NCBI RefSeq assembly: GCF_013349955.1
Contig: NZ_JABVXC010000014.1
Span: 63,472 to 121,042 of the forward strand
DNA: 57,571 bases
DNA from: Onishia taeanensis
GTDB taxonomy: Bacteria; Pseudomonadota; Gammaproteobacteria; Pseudomonadales; Halomonadaceae
Direction of reading: 5' to 3'
A model generated the notes under the pieces. It ran no database searches. It was given only the letters and a program-made list of their open reading frames with translations, and was not told the DNA's origin. The position numbers and the translations under genes are program-made. Shown piece after piece: positions 1 through 8,156 of the stretch (position 1 is the stretch's first letter; the number at the start of each line of letters is the position of its first letter).

Positions 1-4
1 AGAA

Positions 5-29
5 GCCACCCACACCGGGTGGCTTTTTT
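5..29 (+). terminator. Rho-independent terminator, repeat copy 1
   Basis: Stem GCCACCC/GGGTGGC with a 5-nt loop and six T. Identical terminators recur at 121-145, 237-261 and 352-376. The first probably ends ssrA transcription; the rest are redundant copies in the array. Confidence 0.85.
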
Positions 30-77
30 CGTTTCCGCCGACACCCAGCACAACCACGTGTCGGCGCTCTCCACACC

Positions 78-107
78 TCCGGGATTCAATTCCCGCCGTC
101 TCCACCA
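78..107 (+). pseudogene. tmRNA 3'-end remnant, copy 1
   Basis: T-arm and acceptor 3' strand ending in CCA at 105-107. An extra A before the T-loop breaks the T-stem, so it cannot fold as a normal tRNA-like domain. There is no upstream tmRNA body. Confidence 0.6.
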
Positions 108-120
108 ACATCAGAGAGAA

Positions 121-145
121 GCCACCCACACCGGGTGGCTTTTTT
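121..145 (+). terminator. Rho-independent terminator, repeat copy 2
   Basis: Same 7-bp stem, 5-nt loop and T6 tail as the terminator at 5-29. Confidence 0.8.
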
Positions 146-192
146 CGTTTCCGCTGACACCCAGCACAACCACGTGTCGGCGCTCACCACAC

Positions 193-223
193 CCCCGGGG
201 TTCAATTCCCGCCGCCTCCACCA
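193..223 (+). pseudogene. tmRNA 3'-end remnant, copy 2
   Basis: Same element ending in CCA at 221-223. The outer T-stem pairs are mismatched and the acceptor carries GCC where copies 1 and 3 have GTC. Confidence 0.6.
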
Positions 224-236
224 ACATCAGAGAGAA

Positions 237-261
237 GCCACCCACACCGGGTGGCTTTTTT
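237..261 (+). terminator. Rho-independent terminator, repeat copy 3
   Basis: Same 7-bp stem, 5-nt loop and T6 tail as the terminator at 5-29. Confidence 0.8.
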
Positions 262-308
262 CGTTTCCGCCGACACCCAGCACAACCACGTGTCGGCGCT
301 CTCCACAC

Positions 309-338
309 CCCCGGGTTCAATTCCCGCCGTCTCCACCA
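309..338 (+). pseudogene. tmRNA 3'-end remnant, copy 3
   Basis: Best preserved copy, CCA at 336-338, with four of five T-stem pairs intact. The fourth unit loses similarity before reaching this element. Confidence 0.6.
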
Positions 339-351
339 ACATCAGAGAGAA

Positions 352-376
352 GCCACCCACACCGGGTGGCTTTTTT
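352..376 (+). terminator. Rho-independent terminator, repeat copy 4
   Basis: Last terminator of the array, in the partial unit. It lies about 130 bp upstream of the next gene, which must therefore have its own promoter between about 380 and 495. Confidence 0.8.
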
Positions 377-508
377 CGTTTCCGCCGACACCCAGCACAA
401 CCACGTGTCGGCGCTCTCCACACCCTGGGGCTTGCTCTAGGTCGTCGGCAGTGGAACCATCACGCTTGAATTGACTCTCACTGCGCTAAACCATGCCGAG
501 GAGGCTCG

Positions 509-1060
509 ATGTTTGCCTTGATGCGCCACCTATCCCTGGCCGCCCTGCTGGCCACCACCACCCTGACGCCGGCACTTGCGCAGGAAACCACCGATCAGCC
601 GGTCTTCGGCTGGGTCGAAAAAGCCCTCGTCGAACCCTGGGGCGTCGAGGTAAAGGCCAAGCTCGACAGCGGCGCCCTGACCTCGTCGCTGGATGCCCGC
701 GACATTGAGCGCTTCGAGAAGGATGGGGAAGACTGGGTACGCTTCCGCCTCGAACTCGAGGATGAAGAAACCGGTGAGATGTTCGAGAAAACGCTTGAGC
801 GGCCGGTAAATCGCGATCTGGTACTGCGTGGCGCCGGCGGCACCTCGCATCGCCCAACCGTCATCATGACCATCTGTCTGGGCGACACCCGCTACGAGGA
901 AGACTTCAGCCTGCGCAACCGCAGCAAGATGAACTATCCGCTACTCCTGGGTCGTCGCACCATTAGCCACCTGGGCGTGCTGGATGTCGACAAGACCTTC
1001 CTCAGCGACCCTGGCTGCGATGAGGACTCCAAGACGGTGCCCTACGCCGACGAGAAGTAA
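509..1060 (+). CDS. Secreted retropepsin-like (Zn_protease/RimK-associated) protein
   Basis: 183 aa, with an N-terminal signal peptide ending near the Ala-Gln-Glu at residues 24-26. The core carries KLDSGALTSSLDA, the Asp-Ser/Thr-Gly active-site motif (Asp53) of the family annotated as putative ATP-dependent zinc protease (PF05618), which folds like a retroviral aspartic protease. A later LLLGRR segment matches the conserved second half of the fold. The start is fixed by AGGAGG at 498-503. In related bacteria such genes often sit beside glutamate-ligase or transglutaminase-like genes; here the neighbours are the ssrA repeat array and an unrelated zinc-ribbon gene. The family assignment is good. 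The substrate is unknown, and the zinc and ATP dependence in the family name is historical rather than shown here. Confidence 0.8.
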   Translation: MFALMRHLSLAALLATTTLTPALAQETTDQPVFGWVEKALVEPWGVEVKAKLDSGALTSSLDARDIERFEKDGEDWVRFRLELEDEETGEMFEKTLERPVNRDLVLRGAGGTSHRPTVIMTICLGDTRYEEDFSLRNRSKMNYPLLLGRRTISHLGVLDVDKTFLSDPGCDEDSKTVPYADEK

Positions 1061-1073
1061 CGACCCACAGCTA

Positions 1074-1100
1074 TAAAAAAACCACCCGCATGCGGGTGGT
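1074..1100 (-). terminator. Terminator for the zinc-ribbon gene (minus strand)
   Basis: Perfect 20-bp palindrome at 1081-1100 flanked on its left by a run of A, which reads as a hairpin followed by a T-run on the minus strand. It lies 150 bp beyond the stop of the gene at 1250. On the plus strand there is no T-tail, so the protease gene at 509 has no clear intrinsic terminator. Confidence 0.65.
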
Positions 1101-1249
1101 CGAAGGTACTGCTCACGGTACTACTTGCTTGCCAAAAACGGCTTATCGAAGACGGTTGGGAAAAGGCCCCTTCTTGAGCGGCATTGACTGAGAGGCCTGA
1201 CACCAAAATCTAGCACCAGGCGCCAAGCAGACGTCCGGTGCTCAAATAC

Positions 1250-1450
1250 TCAACTGGCCAGAAGGGTCTCTCTAGATCTACGGCGCAACTCGCTGGCCTG
1301 TGCCATACGCCACTCCAGATCCTCTGCCCGGCATTTGACGCTATGACAGCGGGCACAGGTCACTACTTGCCGATCTGCATCGCAGGTGGGGATTCGAAAG
1401 TGCTGGGCACCGCACAGCGAACATTCCAGCTCCAGACGAACTTCCAACAT
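1250..1450 (-). CDS. Small zinc-ribbon protein
   Basis: 66 aa. It carries CSLC (Cys10, Cys13) and CARC (Cys32, Cys35), plus Cys23 and Cys40, a spacing typical of a treble-clef or zinc-ribbon metal site, followed by a basic, helix-like C-terminus rich in Arg. The open frame extends further upstream to 1558, but the ATG at 1450 is preceded at 8 nt by AGGAGG, which decides the start. It has its own candidate promoter at 1510-1537 and terminator at 1074-1100, so it is monocistronic. I do not recognise a named family. A nucleic-acid-binding or regulatory role is only suggested by size and charge. Confidence 0.6.
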   Translation of the reverse strand: MLEVRLELECSLCGAQHFRIPTCDADRQVVTCARCHSVKCRAEDLEWRMAQASELRRRSRETLLAS

Positions 1451-1509
1451 ACCGCTTTCCTCCTGATGGCGTGATGCGTCGCGCGCCTCCTGCGCCTGCG
1501 ACTTCTGGT

Positions 1510-1537
1510 AGTATATAGTGCACGACCGATCGCACAA
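1510..1537 (-). promoter_or_regulatory. Candidate sigma70 promoter of the zinc-ribbon gene
   Basis: On the minus strand, -35 TTGTGC (1537-1532) and -10 TATACT (1515-1510) with a 16-bp spacer, about 60 nt before the start at 1450. The surroundings are AT-rich compared with the window. Confidence 0.45.
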
Positions 1538-1722
1538 TGTACAATTTCTGTATAACAAAGGTTTATCATGCGATGATGACCGATCTGGCGACGTTTATAG
1601 CCTAACTGCATGACCCCGGCATGACAGGCAACGCCTTGTGACTCACCTCAGCCCATGCTTTGATGCCAAGCAACGCGCCGCCGAGTGCCCCACATCATTC
1701 ACACCATTACACGGAGGCATGT

Positions 1723-4077
1723 GTGCTGAAATTGCGACTGCTACCCTTGATGGCCTGGCTGCTGACGGCACTGATGCTGTTTGGCTTGCCGGCACAGGCT
1801 CAAGAGAGCCCCCCCACCGATACCCCCGCCTATTCCACGCTGGCTGACCTGCTGGAGAACGAGGCAACTCGGACCCAGTTGATCGATCAGCTGCGCGGCA
1901 TGGCTAGTAACGCTCAAGAGAACGCCCAGGCAGCAGCCGACTCAAGCGCCGAGACCGCCGCCGACCAGGCCCCCAGCGGCCAGGAGGCCAATGCAGCCTC
2001 ACTGCCACGACAGTTGGCCGAGCTGACCAGCACGATTGCCAGCGAGATTGGCAGTCAGCTCGAGGGGCTCGTGGCAGCGCTCAGCGGCATTTTCCAGGGT
2101 GCAGGTACAGGGCAGCCTTTCGACATGGATGCCTTCAGCTCGGCGGCGCTGAACCTTGGACTGGTGATCATCGCGACCTTCGTGCTGTTCGTCGCGCTCA
2201 GGCGCCTGGCACGACCAGCCTTCTCATCGGTCGGCCGCTGGTCCCAGCAGGGCCCAGGCACGACGCCAGTGCTGCGCCTGGTGCTGGCCGTGGCGATTGC
2301 CGCCGCCGTTGACGTGCTGGTGATTGCTCTGGCCTATGTAGGCGGTAACCTGCTGGCCACCTTTGCTATCGGTGAAAGCGGCGAACTATCGACCCGAGCC
2401 TCGCTGTTCCTCAATGCCTTCCTGGTCATCGAACTGCTCAAGGCTGGGGTGCGCATGCTATTCGCCTCTCGCTACGAGGGACTGCGCCTGCTGCCCATCG
2501 CGGCTGAAGAGGCAAGCTACTGGAACCGCTGGATCGCCCGCTTAATCGGTCTGGTCGGCTACGGCCTGATGGTGGTGGTACCGCTACTCAACTACTACCT
2601 GTCGCCGGCCCTCGGCGAGGGTGTGGGCGCCCTGGTCATGATCGGCGCCTTCATTTACGCGGTAAGCGTGGTACTCAAGAACCGCCAGCGCCTGCGTGAT
2701 GGCATCAATGCCCAGGCCGCCAAGGCGACCATGAGTGCCACCCGAGTCTCGCTCAAGCTGTTCGCCCGCGTATGGCACCTGCTGGCGATCGCCTACTTCC
2801 TGATGGTGTTGGTGCTGACGTTCACCCGCCCGGAAGATGCACTGCCCTTCGTGATGCTCGCTACCCTGCAGACACTCGCGGTGGTCGGCGCAGGCATGCT
2901 GATCTCCAGCTTCTTGACCCAGACCATCGGCAAGCGCATTCACCTGCCGGATGACCTCAAGCGCAAGCTGCCGTTGCTCGAGACACGTCTCAATGCCTAT
3001 GTACCCAACCTGCTGCGGGTAATCCGGGCACTGATCCTGATCACCGTGGTCATGATCACTGCCAGCGCCTGGGGCATCTTCGACCTAGCCGGCTGGTATG
3101 CCACTGACTTGGGCCGCGGCCTGGTCGCCAAGGTCATCAGCGTACTGCTGATCGTGACCGTGGCCATGGCCATCTGGATCGGGCTCGCCAGCCTGATCGA
3201 GCACCGCCTCAATCCGGAAACCGGCAGCGGCGAGCCCACGGCCCGTGCACAGACGCTGCTGAGCCTGTTCCGTAACGCCCTGGCCATCACCATCATCGCC
3301 ATGACGCTGATGATTGCGCTGTCCGAGATCGGCATCAATATCGGCCCGCTGATCGCGGGCGCCGGGGTGCTGGGCCTGGCCATCGGTTTCGGTGCCCAGA
3401 AGCTGGTACAGGACATCATCACCGGGGTATTCATCCAGGTGGAAAACGCCATGAACACCGGCGATGTGGTCACCGTTGGCGGCGTCACCGGCACCGCAGA
3501 GCGCTTGAGCATCCGCTCGGTGGGTATCCGCGACCTGTCCGGCACCTATCACATCGTGCCCTTTTCCAGCGTCGATACCGTGTCCAACTACATGCGTGAA
3601 TTCGCCTACCACGTCGGCGAATACGGCATCGCCTATCGCGAGAGCATCGACGAGGCAATCGAGTGCCTGCAGGATGCCTTCGAGGAACTGGCCGCCAGCG
3701 ACGACCACAAGCAGAACCTGCTCGCCCCCCTGGAAGTCGCCGGCGTCATCGCCCTGGCCGACAGCTCGGTAAATATCCGCGTGCGCCTGAAGACCACACC
3801 GGGTACCCAGTGGGCCACCGGCCGTGCCTACAACCGCTTGGTCAAGATGCACTTCGACGCGGCGGGTATCGAGATTCCCTTCCCGCATACCACGCTCTAC
3901 TTCGGCGAGGACAAAGAGGGCTCGGCGCCGGCCGGCAACATTCGCGTCCTGGAGAGTCGTGCTAAGCGCCGCTCCGGTGGCGACAAGGACGACGAGTCCC
4001 ACGATGAGCAGCCGGTGGAACAAGGCAAAGGCTCGATTCCCGCGGTCGATTACGACGGTGAGAGCGACGAGACCTGA
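1723..4077 (+). CDS. MscS-family mechanosensitive channel (large, YbiO-like)
   Basis: 784 aa. GTG start at 1723, five nt after ACGGAGG (1711-1717); this start gives a clean signal peptide (MLKLRLLPLMAWLL...PAQAQ). The mature N-terminus is a ~110-residue Ala/Gln/Glu-rich periplasmic region, then many hydrophobic helices. The conserved MscS pore and beta domain lie in the last third, with GVLGLAIGFGAQKLVQDI lining the pore and a VENAMNTGDVV segment after it. The tail is charged. Length and layout resemble E. coli YbiO rather than the short MscS. Such channels release solutes on sudden osmotic downshift, which fits a halophile that accumulates ectoine. It stands alone, with a terminator just downstream. 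Confidence 0.88.
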   Translation: MLKLRLLPLMAWLLTALMLFGLPAQAQESPPTDTPAYSTLADLLENEATRTQLIDQLRGMASNAQENAQAAADSSAETAADQAPSGQEANAASLPRQLAELTSTIASEIGSQLEGLVAALSGIFQGAGTGQPFDMDAFSSAALNLGLVIIATFVLFVALRRLARPAFSSVGRWSQQGPGTTPVLRLVLAVAIAAAVDVLVIALAYVGGNLLATFAIGESGELSTRASLFLNAFLVIELLKAGVRMLFASRYEGLRLLPIAAEEASYWNRWIARLIGLVGYGLMVVVPLLNYYLSPALGEGVGALVMIGAFIYAVSVVLKNRQRLRDGINAQAAKATMSATRVSLKLFARVWHLLAIAYFLMVLVLTFTRPEDALPFVMLATLQTLAVVGAGMLISSFLTQTIGKRIHLPDDLKRKLPLLETRLNAYVPNLLRVIRALILITVVMITASAWGIFDLAGWYATDLGRGLVAKVISVLLIVTVAMAIWIGLASLIEHRLNPETGSGEPTARAQTLLSLFRNALAITIIAMTLMIALSEIGINIGPLIAGAGVLGLAIGFGAQKLVQDIITGVFIQVENAMNTGDVVTVGGVTGTAERLSIRSVGIRDLSGTYHIVPFSSVDTVSNYMREFAYHVGEYGIAYRESIDEAIECLQDAFEELAASDDHKQNLLAPLEVAGVIALADSSVNIRVRLKTTPGTQWATGRAYNRLVKMHFDAAGIEIPFPHTTLYFGEDKEGSAPAGNIRVLESRAKRRSGGDKDDESHDEQPVEQGKGSIPAVDYDGESDET

Positions 4078-4107
4078 CCCTGACTCGGATAGACAAGGAT
4101 CGATCAT

Positions 4108-4133
4108 GGGCCATCCTCGGGTGGCCCTTTTTT
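4108..4133 (+). terminator. Terminator after the MscS-family gene
   Basis: GGGCCA...TGGCCC hairpin followed by six T, 30 bp past the stop. It is almost identical to the terminator at 22897-22922. Confidence 0.85.
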
Positions 4134-4378
4134 GTGCCCGGCTTCTGGATAGCGGGCACACCGCCAATAGCTGACGCCACCGGGCGAGCCATCAACGGGG
4201 CGGCCAGCGACCCTTACCTCGCGCTGACCATCCCCGGCCCAGGAAGCTGCCCTGTCCAGAACCTGCGGCTTGATGGGCAAGCGGCATCGACCTGGCTGGT
4301 TCAGGCCCCGTCTGGCCGGCTAGGTTCGAGGTGGGATCGGTCCTGCCGCTATCGCAGCCGAATGCCACGCAGTGGCAT
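4134..4378. other. Intergenic gap between converging terminators
   Basis: The 349-bp gap between the channel gene and hemY holds two terminators facing each other (4108-4133 plus, 4379-4403 minus). Between them I see no gene, tRNA or repeat. Confidence 0.6.
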
Positions 4379-4403
4379 AAAAAAGGGCGCCACTAGGGCG
4401 CCC
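4379..4403 (-). terminator. Terminator of the hemCDXY operon
   Basis: Minus-strand hairpin GGGCGCC/GGCGCCC with a 5-nt loop followed by six T, 24 bp beyond the hemY stop. Confidence 0.85.
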
Positions 4404-4426
4404 GGAAGAGCAAAACGGAGAATGGC

Positions 4427-5650
4427 TCAGCGATTGGCATCGCTGGGCTGAGGCAAGGCGGGCAGCGAGCGGTCGAGCAGCTCGACACTCTGGCGATAGT
4501 AGAGCTGGCTCTTGTTGTGCTCGCCAAGGTTGGCAAACAGCCTGGCAAGCTCAGCACAGACGACGCCGCTGGGGCGTTGACGCTGGCTGGACACGAAGTA
4601 TTCCTGCGCCTTGCCCCAGTAGGCGTTGCGCAGCGACAGACGACCCAGCGTCAGCAGCAGGTCCGGGTCGTTGGGACGCTCCTGCAGCCATTTCTCGGCG
4701 TAGGCCAGCTGGCGCGACGCATCGACGTTGAGAAGCCCGTAGCGAAGCACCAACCGCGCGTCCCAGTGATCCTTCAGCGAATGGCGCAGCAGGCGCTCAG
4801 CGATCCCTTCCTCACCGCCGCGTACCAGCGCCTCGGCGTAAAGCCCCACCAGCTCGATGTTGCTACGCAGGTGATCGGGCATGTCGGCCCACAGGTTACG
4901 CACTCGCTCGATGTCGTCGGGGTTACGCGAGGCCTGCACGATCAACTCACGATAGGCACGCTGCTCAAGCTCCTGGCGTTCGTCCTCGGCGATCAGTTGG
5001 TGTCTCGCGAGGCGCGGCATCAGCCGGCGCAGGCCATCCCAATCGCTGACGCTCAAATACGCCTGCTTGAGCAGCTTGAGGATCTGCGGGTGATCGGGCA
5101 ACTGCTTGTCGAGGCGCGTCAGGGTCGCAAGCGCTTCCTCGTAGTGCTGGCGATCGAGCATCAGCTGGGCCTGCACCATGCCCACTGCCGTGTCGGCACC
5201 CTCGGTGGACAGATGGGCGCGCTTGAGCAGGGTATCGGCCTGCTCGTAACGTCCCTGATAGTGGGCCGCCAGGGCCGCGGAAAGATAGTTGACCAGCGGC
5301 GTACTGGAATCATCGGCCGCCTTGACGAGCGATTTCTCGGCGCGCTTCCAGCGCCCTTCGGCCAGCGCCACCAGGCCGCGCACCGTCCGGCGCATGGCGT
5401 TGCGGTTACGGTTGCGGCTACTCCACAGTTTCAGGCGGCTGACCGGGCGGCGCATACGCATCAGTATTCGCAGCACGAAATGCAGCACCAGGAAGGCGCC
5501 CAACAGCAGCACCAGGCCGAACCAGAACGAGGTCTGCACCGAGGTATCGCCGACCCGTACCAGCCAGTAGCCGGGCAAGGTCTGCATCAGCTGTCCGAAC
5601 AGGGCGCCAACGGCCAGCCCCAGTACGATCAGCAGGATCAGCTTTCTCAT
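4427..5650 (-). CDS. hemY: HemY, heme-biosynthesis-associated TPR membrane protein
   Basis: 407 aa. Two hydrophobic helices at about residues 3-22 and 40-64 anchor the protein. The remainder is alpha-helical TPR-like repeats (for example the YLSAALAAHYQGRYEQAD region). This is the gammaproteobacterial HemY family, unrelated to the Bacillus protoporphyrinogen oxidase of the same name; its exact role is unsettled, but it is conserved as the last gene of the hemCDXY cluster. The start ATG overlaps the stop of hemX by four bases, implying translational coupling. It is followed by the operon terminator. Confidence 0.9.
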   Translation of the reverse strand: MRKLILLIVLGLAVGALFGQLMQTLPGYWLVRVGDTSVQTSFWFGLVLLLGAFLVLHFVLRILMRMRRPVSRLKLWSSRNRNRNAMRRTVRGLVALAEGRWKRAEKSLVKAADDSSTPLVNYLSAALAAHYQGRYEQADTLLKRAHLSTEGADTAVGMVQAQLMLDRQHYEEALATLTRLDKQLPDHPQILKLLKQAYLSVSDWDGLRRLMPRLARHQLIAEDERQELEQRAYRELIVQASRNPDDIERVRNLWADMPDHLRSNIELVGLYAEALVRGGEEGIAERLLRHSLKDHWDARLVLRYGLLNVDASRQLAYAEKWLQERPNDPDLLLTLGRLSLRNAYWGKAQEYFVSSQRQRPSGVVCAELARLFANLGEHNKSQLYYRQSVELLDRSLPALPQPSDANR

Positions 5651-7314
5651 GCATCACCTCCCTGGGCACCGGCATCGAAACGCGTCTGGATGAAGTGCGC
5701 CATGGCCTGCTGAGAGCCGCTGATGTCCGGGAGCTCGGGGCGAATGGTCTTGCCACGCATGTCGGTGAGCCGCGCGATGGACGTCTGGACGCTATCACGG
5801 TCGGTGTCGTAATAGCCTTCGATCAGAGTCACGGCCTTATCCAGGCTGGCTCGATACAGCTCTGGCTCTTCCTTGAGCAGCGCTAACTGAGCCTGCTCAA
5901 TCACCAAACGCACGTTCTGGCGCAGGTAGGATTCCTGCTCGGGGGTGATCAAGGCTTCCAGGGCCTGGTCATGACGGCGCACCGTGACCAAGTCCTTGAG
6001 CTCACTGCCAAAGCGCTTCAGTTGCTGCTGCCAGTCGCCGCTGGGCGGGGTCTCGATGCTGCCTTCGGCGGCGATCTCGGCCACGTCCTGCTTGAGGGGC
6101 AGGCTGGCCAGTTGCTCCTGTTGAGCATTGAGCGACAGGTAGAGGCCGGTGCGATCGACATCGGGTACCGCATCCAGCTTGGCAAGTTCATCGGCAACGG
6201 CTCGGCGCACCGGCAGCAACGCCGGGTTGTCGGCCTCTTTCAGACGCTTGTCGGCGGTCTCGAGCAGCGCCATGGCGCCGCCCACATCGCGCTCGAGCTG
6301 CAGTCGCTGATTGGCCAGGCGCAGCAGGTAGGCGACTTCGGCATGCAGCCACTCCCGCTCATCGGTCTGCTGCTGGCTATTGAGCTCATCGAGCACGCCA
6401 TCCAAGGTGTCATTGACCTGGCTTTGGTAGTCGGAAAACTCACTTTCGACGCTCGCCACGGCCTCATCTACCGAGGCGCGGGCCTGTTCGGCCTCACTGA
6501 GGCGACTCTCGAGAGCGCTCACCGCCTCGCGGTTGGTATCGACCTGCGCCAAGCGCTGTTGCTGCTGCTCTAGGCGCTGCCAGCCGAACCAGCCAGCGAC
6601 CACCACGCCCACAGCCAAAAGGATCACCAGCACCAGGGCAACGGTACCGGTGGTCTGGCGCCCGCCGCCATTACCGCCCGAGGCCGCCGTGGCTGAACCG
6701 CCCTGGCCGCTGCCACCGGCGCCATCCGCTGTCGAGGGCTTGGATGCAGAGGACTTTGACGCTGAGGACTTTGACGAAGTGGTCTGAGATGATGCTGGCG
6801 TCGACGCCGAGGACTTGGTGGCCTGAGCACTCGGCGTTGATGCTCCAGTCGAGGCCTTGGCACTCGCGCCGGCGTTCTGGTCACCGGACGCCTGAGTCCC
6901 AGTGCTCTTGCTTACAGAAGCCTTGCTCTCAGCACCCTTGCTATCAGAGCCCTTGCTCTCAGAGTCCTTACTCTCAGAACCTTGGCTTTCAGCGCTATGA
7001 CGGTCGGCGTTTTGACTCTCCGCCCCCTTGCTGTTCGTCTGCGCCGAGGCGTCGTCGCCCTGGGCTCTGGCGCTCGCGCTATCGCGGGTGTTAGAGGTGC
7101 GGCCCTTACCGCCGCGACGCCCCCTGGGGCGGCCGCGGGTGCTGGTCTTGTTCGCCTCGCCCGTGCCGGACGCATCCGCTGAACGGGTATCCGACGCATC
7201 GGCGGTCGACGACGTGGCGCCCGACGATGAGGTGTCATTCTGAGCAGCGGCGGCCGAGGCGGAAGTGCCCGGCGCCTGCTGCGGTTCGTCCTGATCGTGT
7301 GATTGCTTGCTCAT
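5647..7314 (-). CDS. hemX: HemX family protein with long low-complexity N-terminus
   Basis: 555 aa. Residues 1 to about 220 are almost entirely Ser, Ala, Lys, Asp, Glu, Gly and Thr, with an SESK/DSKG-type periodicity. One transmembrane helix follows (TGTVALVLVILLAVGVVV...), then a coiled coil rich in Gln, and the conserved HemX periplasmic domain (LHAEVAYLLRLANQRLQLERD). The name uroporphyrinogen-III C-methyltransferase is often attached, but no methyltransferase motif is visible. The E. coli protein is about 390 aa, so the cytoplasmic tail is unusually long here. It starts 6 nt after hemD with an AAAGGG site. Confidence 0.87.
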   Translation of the reverse strand: MSKQSHDQDEPQQAPGTSASAAAAQNDTSSSGATSSTADASDTRSADASGTGEANKTSTRGRPRGRRGGKGRTSNTRDSASARAQGDDASAQTNSKGAESQNADRHSAESQGSESKDSESKGSDSKGAESKASVSKSTGTQASGDQNAGASAKASTGASTPSAQATKSSASTPASSQTTSSKSSASKSSASKPSTADGAGGSGQGGSATAASGGNGGGRQTTGTVALVLVILLAVGVVVAGWFGWQRLEQQQQRLAQVDTNREAVSALESRLSEAEQARASVDEAVASVESEFSDYQSQVNDTLDGVLDELNSQQQTDEREWLHAEVAYLLRLANQRLQLERDVGGAMALLETADKRLKEADNPALLPVRRAVADELAKLDAVPDVDRTGLYLSLNAQQEQLASLPLKQDVAEIAAEGSIETPPSGDWQQQLKRFGSELKDLVTVRRHDQALEALITPEQESYLRQNVRLVIEQAQLALLKEEPELYRASLDKAVTLIEGYYDTDRDSVQTSIARLTDMRGKTIRPELPDISGSQQAMAHFIQTRFDAGAQGGDA

Positions 7315-7320
7315 CTGTCG

Positions 7321-8154
7321 CTAGCCCTTTTCAAGATCGTCATGATCGACATCGGCACCGTCCAGGTGGCAGGCCCTGGCGACTTCAGCCGCCAGAGCGA
7401 CTGGCGTGGCGCCTGCGGCGACGCGACAATTCGCGAAACCCAGGCTGCCTGCCAGTGTAGCCAAGCGCTGACTGGAAACGATTAGCGGTTGGTTCAACGC
7501 TGCCGGTTGGCACCATCCTGCCAGATGTTCGAGGATTTCGCCGCTACTCACCACTAGCGCGGCGTAGTCGCCGGTGGCCAACCGTTGCTGCATGCTCGCT
7601 TCTGGCGTGAGAAGCACGCGCCGATAGACCGCCAGACGGGTCAGGCGGGCGCCACGCGCCGCCAGGGTATCGGCCAGCAGAGGACGACCACCCTCGCCGG
7701 CCACCACCAGCACCTTCTGCTCATTAAGCACCTGCAGCGAAGGCAACGCCAGCAACGCCTCGCTGGTATCCCCTTGCGCCTGGTGCGTTTCGCCAGCGTC
7801 GTGCCTGTTCAAGCCCTGACCAGCGCTTGGCACATGAACACGAACGCCTAACCGTTCATGCAGGATAGCGGCGGTGGCGGCACCTACCGCATAAAAATCC
7901 ACACCGATCGGCAGCTGTGGCCAGTAGCGATCGAGTGCTTCAGCCAGGCACTCGGCCGCCGAGGGGCTGACCACTACCACACGCCGGAACTCATCGATAT
8001 TCAGCCAGTGGCTGCGCTGCTCCGGCGTTTCGGGCAGCGCTTCCAGACGCATCACCTTGAGTAGCTCGGGGGCAGCACCGGTCGCCGCGAGAGAGGCGAC
8101 CAGTTGCCGTGCCCGCTCACCAGGTCGGGTGACCAGTACCCGCGGCGCCGCCAT
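7321..8154 (-). CDS. hemD: Uroporphyrinogen-III synthase
   Basis: 277 aa. HemD cyclises hydroxymethylbilane to uroporphyrinogen III. The N-terminus (MAAPRVLVTRPGERARQL) and the VVVVSPSAAECLAEAL and FYAVGAATAAIL segments fit the family, which is otherwise poorly conserved. A longer open frame exists, but the ATG at 8154 matches the family start and lies two nt after the hemC stop. A Gln/Asp-rich stretch around residues 115-140 makes it some 30 aa longer than the E. coli protein. Third step of the tetrapyrrole path, co-transcribed with hemC. Confidence 0.9.
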   Translation of the reverse strand: MAAPRVLVTRPGERARQLVASLAATGAAPELLKVMRLEALPETPEQRSHWLNIDEFRRVVVVSPSAAECLAEALDRYWPQLPIGVDFYAVGAATAAILHERLGVRVHVPSAGQGLNRHDAGETHQAQGDTSEALLALPSLQVLNEQKVLVVAGEGGRPLLADTLAARGARLTRLAVYRRVLLTPEASMQQRLATGDYAALVVSSGEILEHLAGWCQPAALNQPLIVSSQRLATLAGSLGFANCRVAAGATPVALAAEVARACHLDGADVDHDDLEKG

Positions 8155-8156
8155 GC

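Larger units (their letters stand above)
1..424. repeat. Tandem array of ~116-bp units with tmRNA 3'-end remnants
   Basis: Units start at 1, 117, 233 and 348 (116, 116 and 115 bp, then a partial copy ending near 424) and differ by only a few bases. Each full unit contains, in order, a rho-independent terminator, a 9-bp inverted repeat (CGCCGACAC / GTGTCGGCG), and about 30 bp that look like the end of tmRNA: a T-loop TTCAATT, a CCCGCC stem and a TCCACCA 3' end. Copies are contiguous with no unique spacers. The first unit starts exactly where the terminator of a real ssrA would be, so I infer ssrA lies immediately left of the window. The repeat itself is seen directly; the tmRNA origin is recognition from the conserved 3' end. 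Confidence 0.85.

Noticed and set aside
1..424. CRISPR array
   Set aside because: The repeats are contiguous ~116-bp units with no unique spacers and no cas genes.
3085..5713. Long antisense frames (for example 3085-4167 minus and 4517-5713 plus)
   Set aside because: They mirror mscS and hemY in other frames of GC-rich DNA; the sense proteins have clear families and the antisense ones do not.
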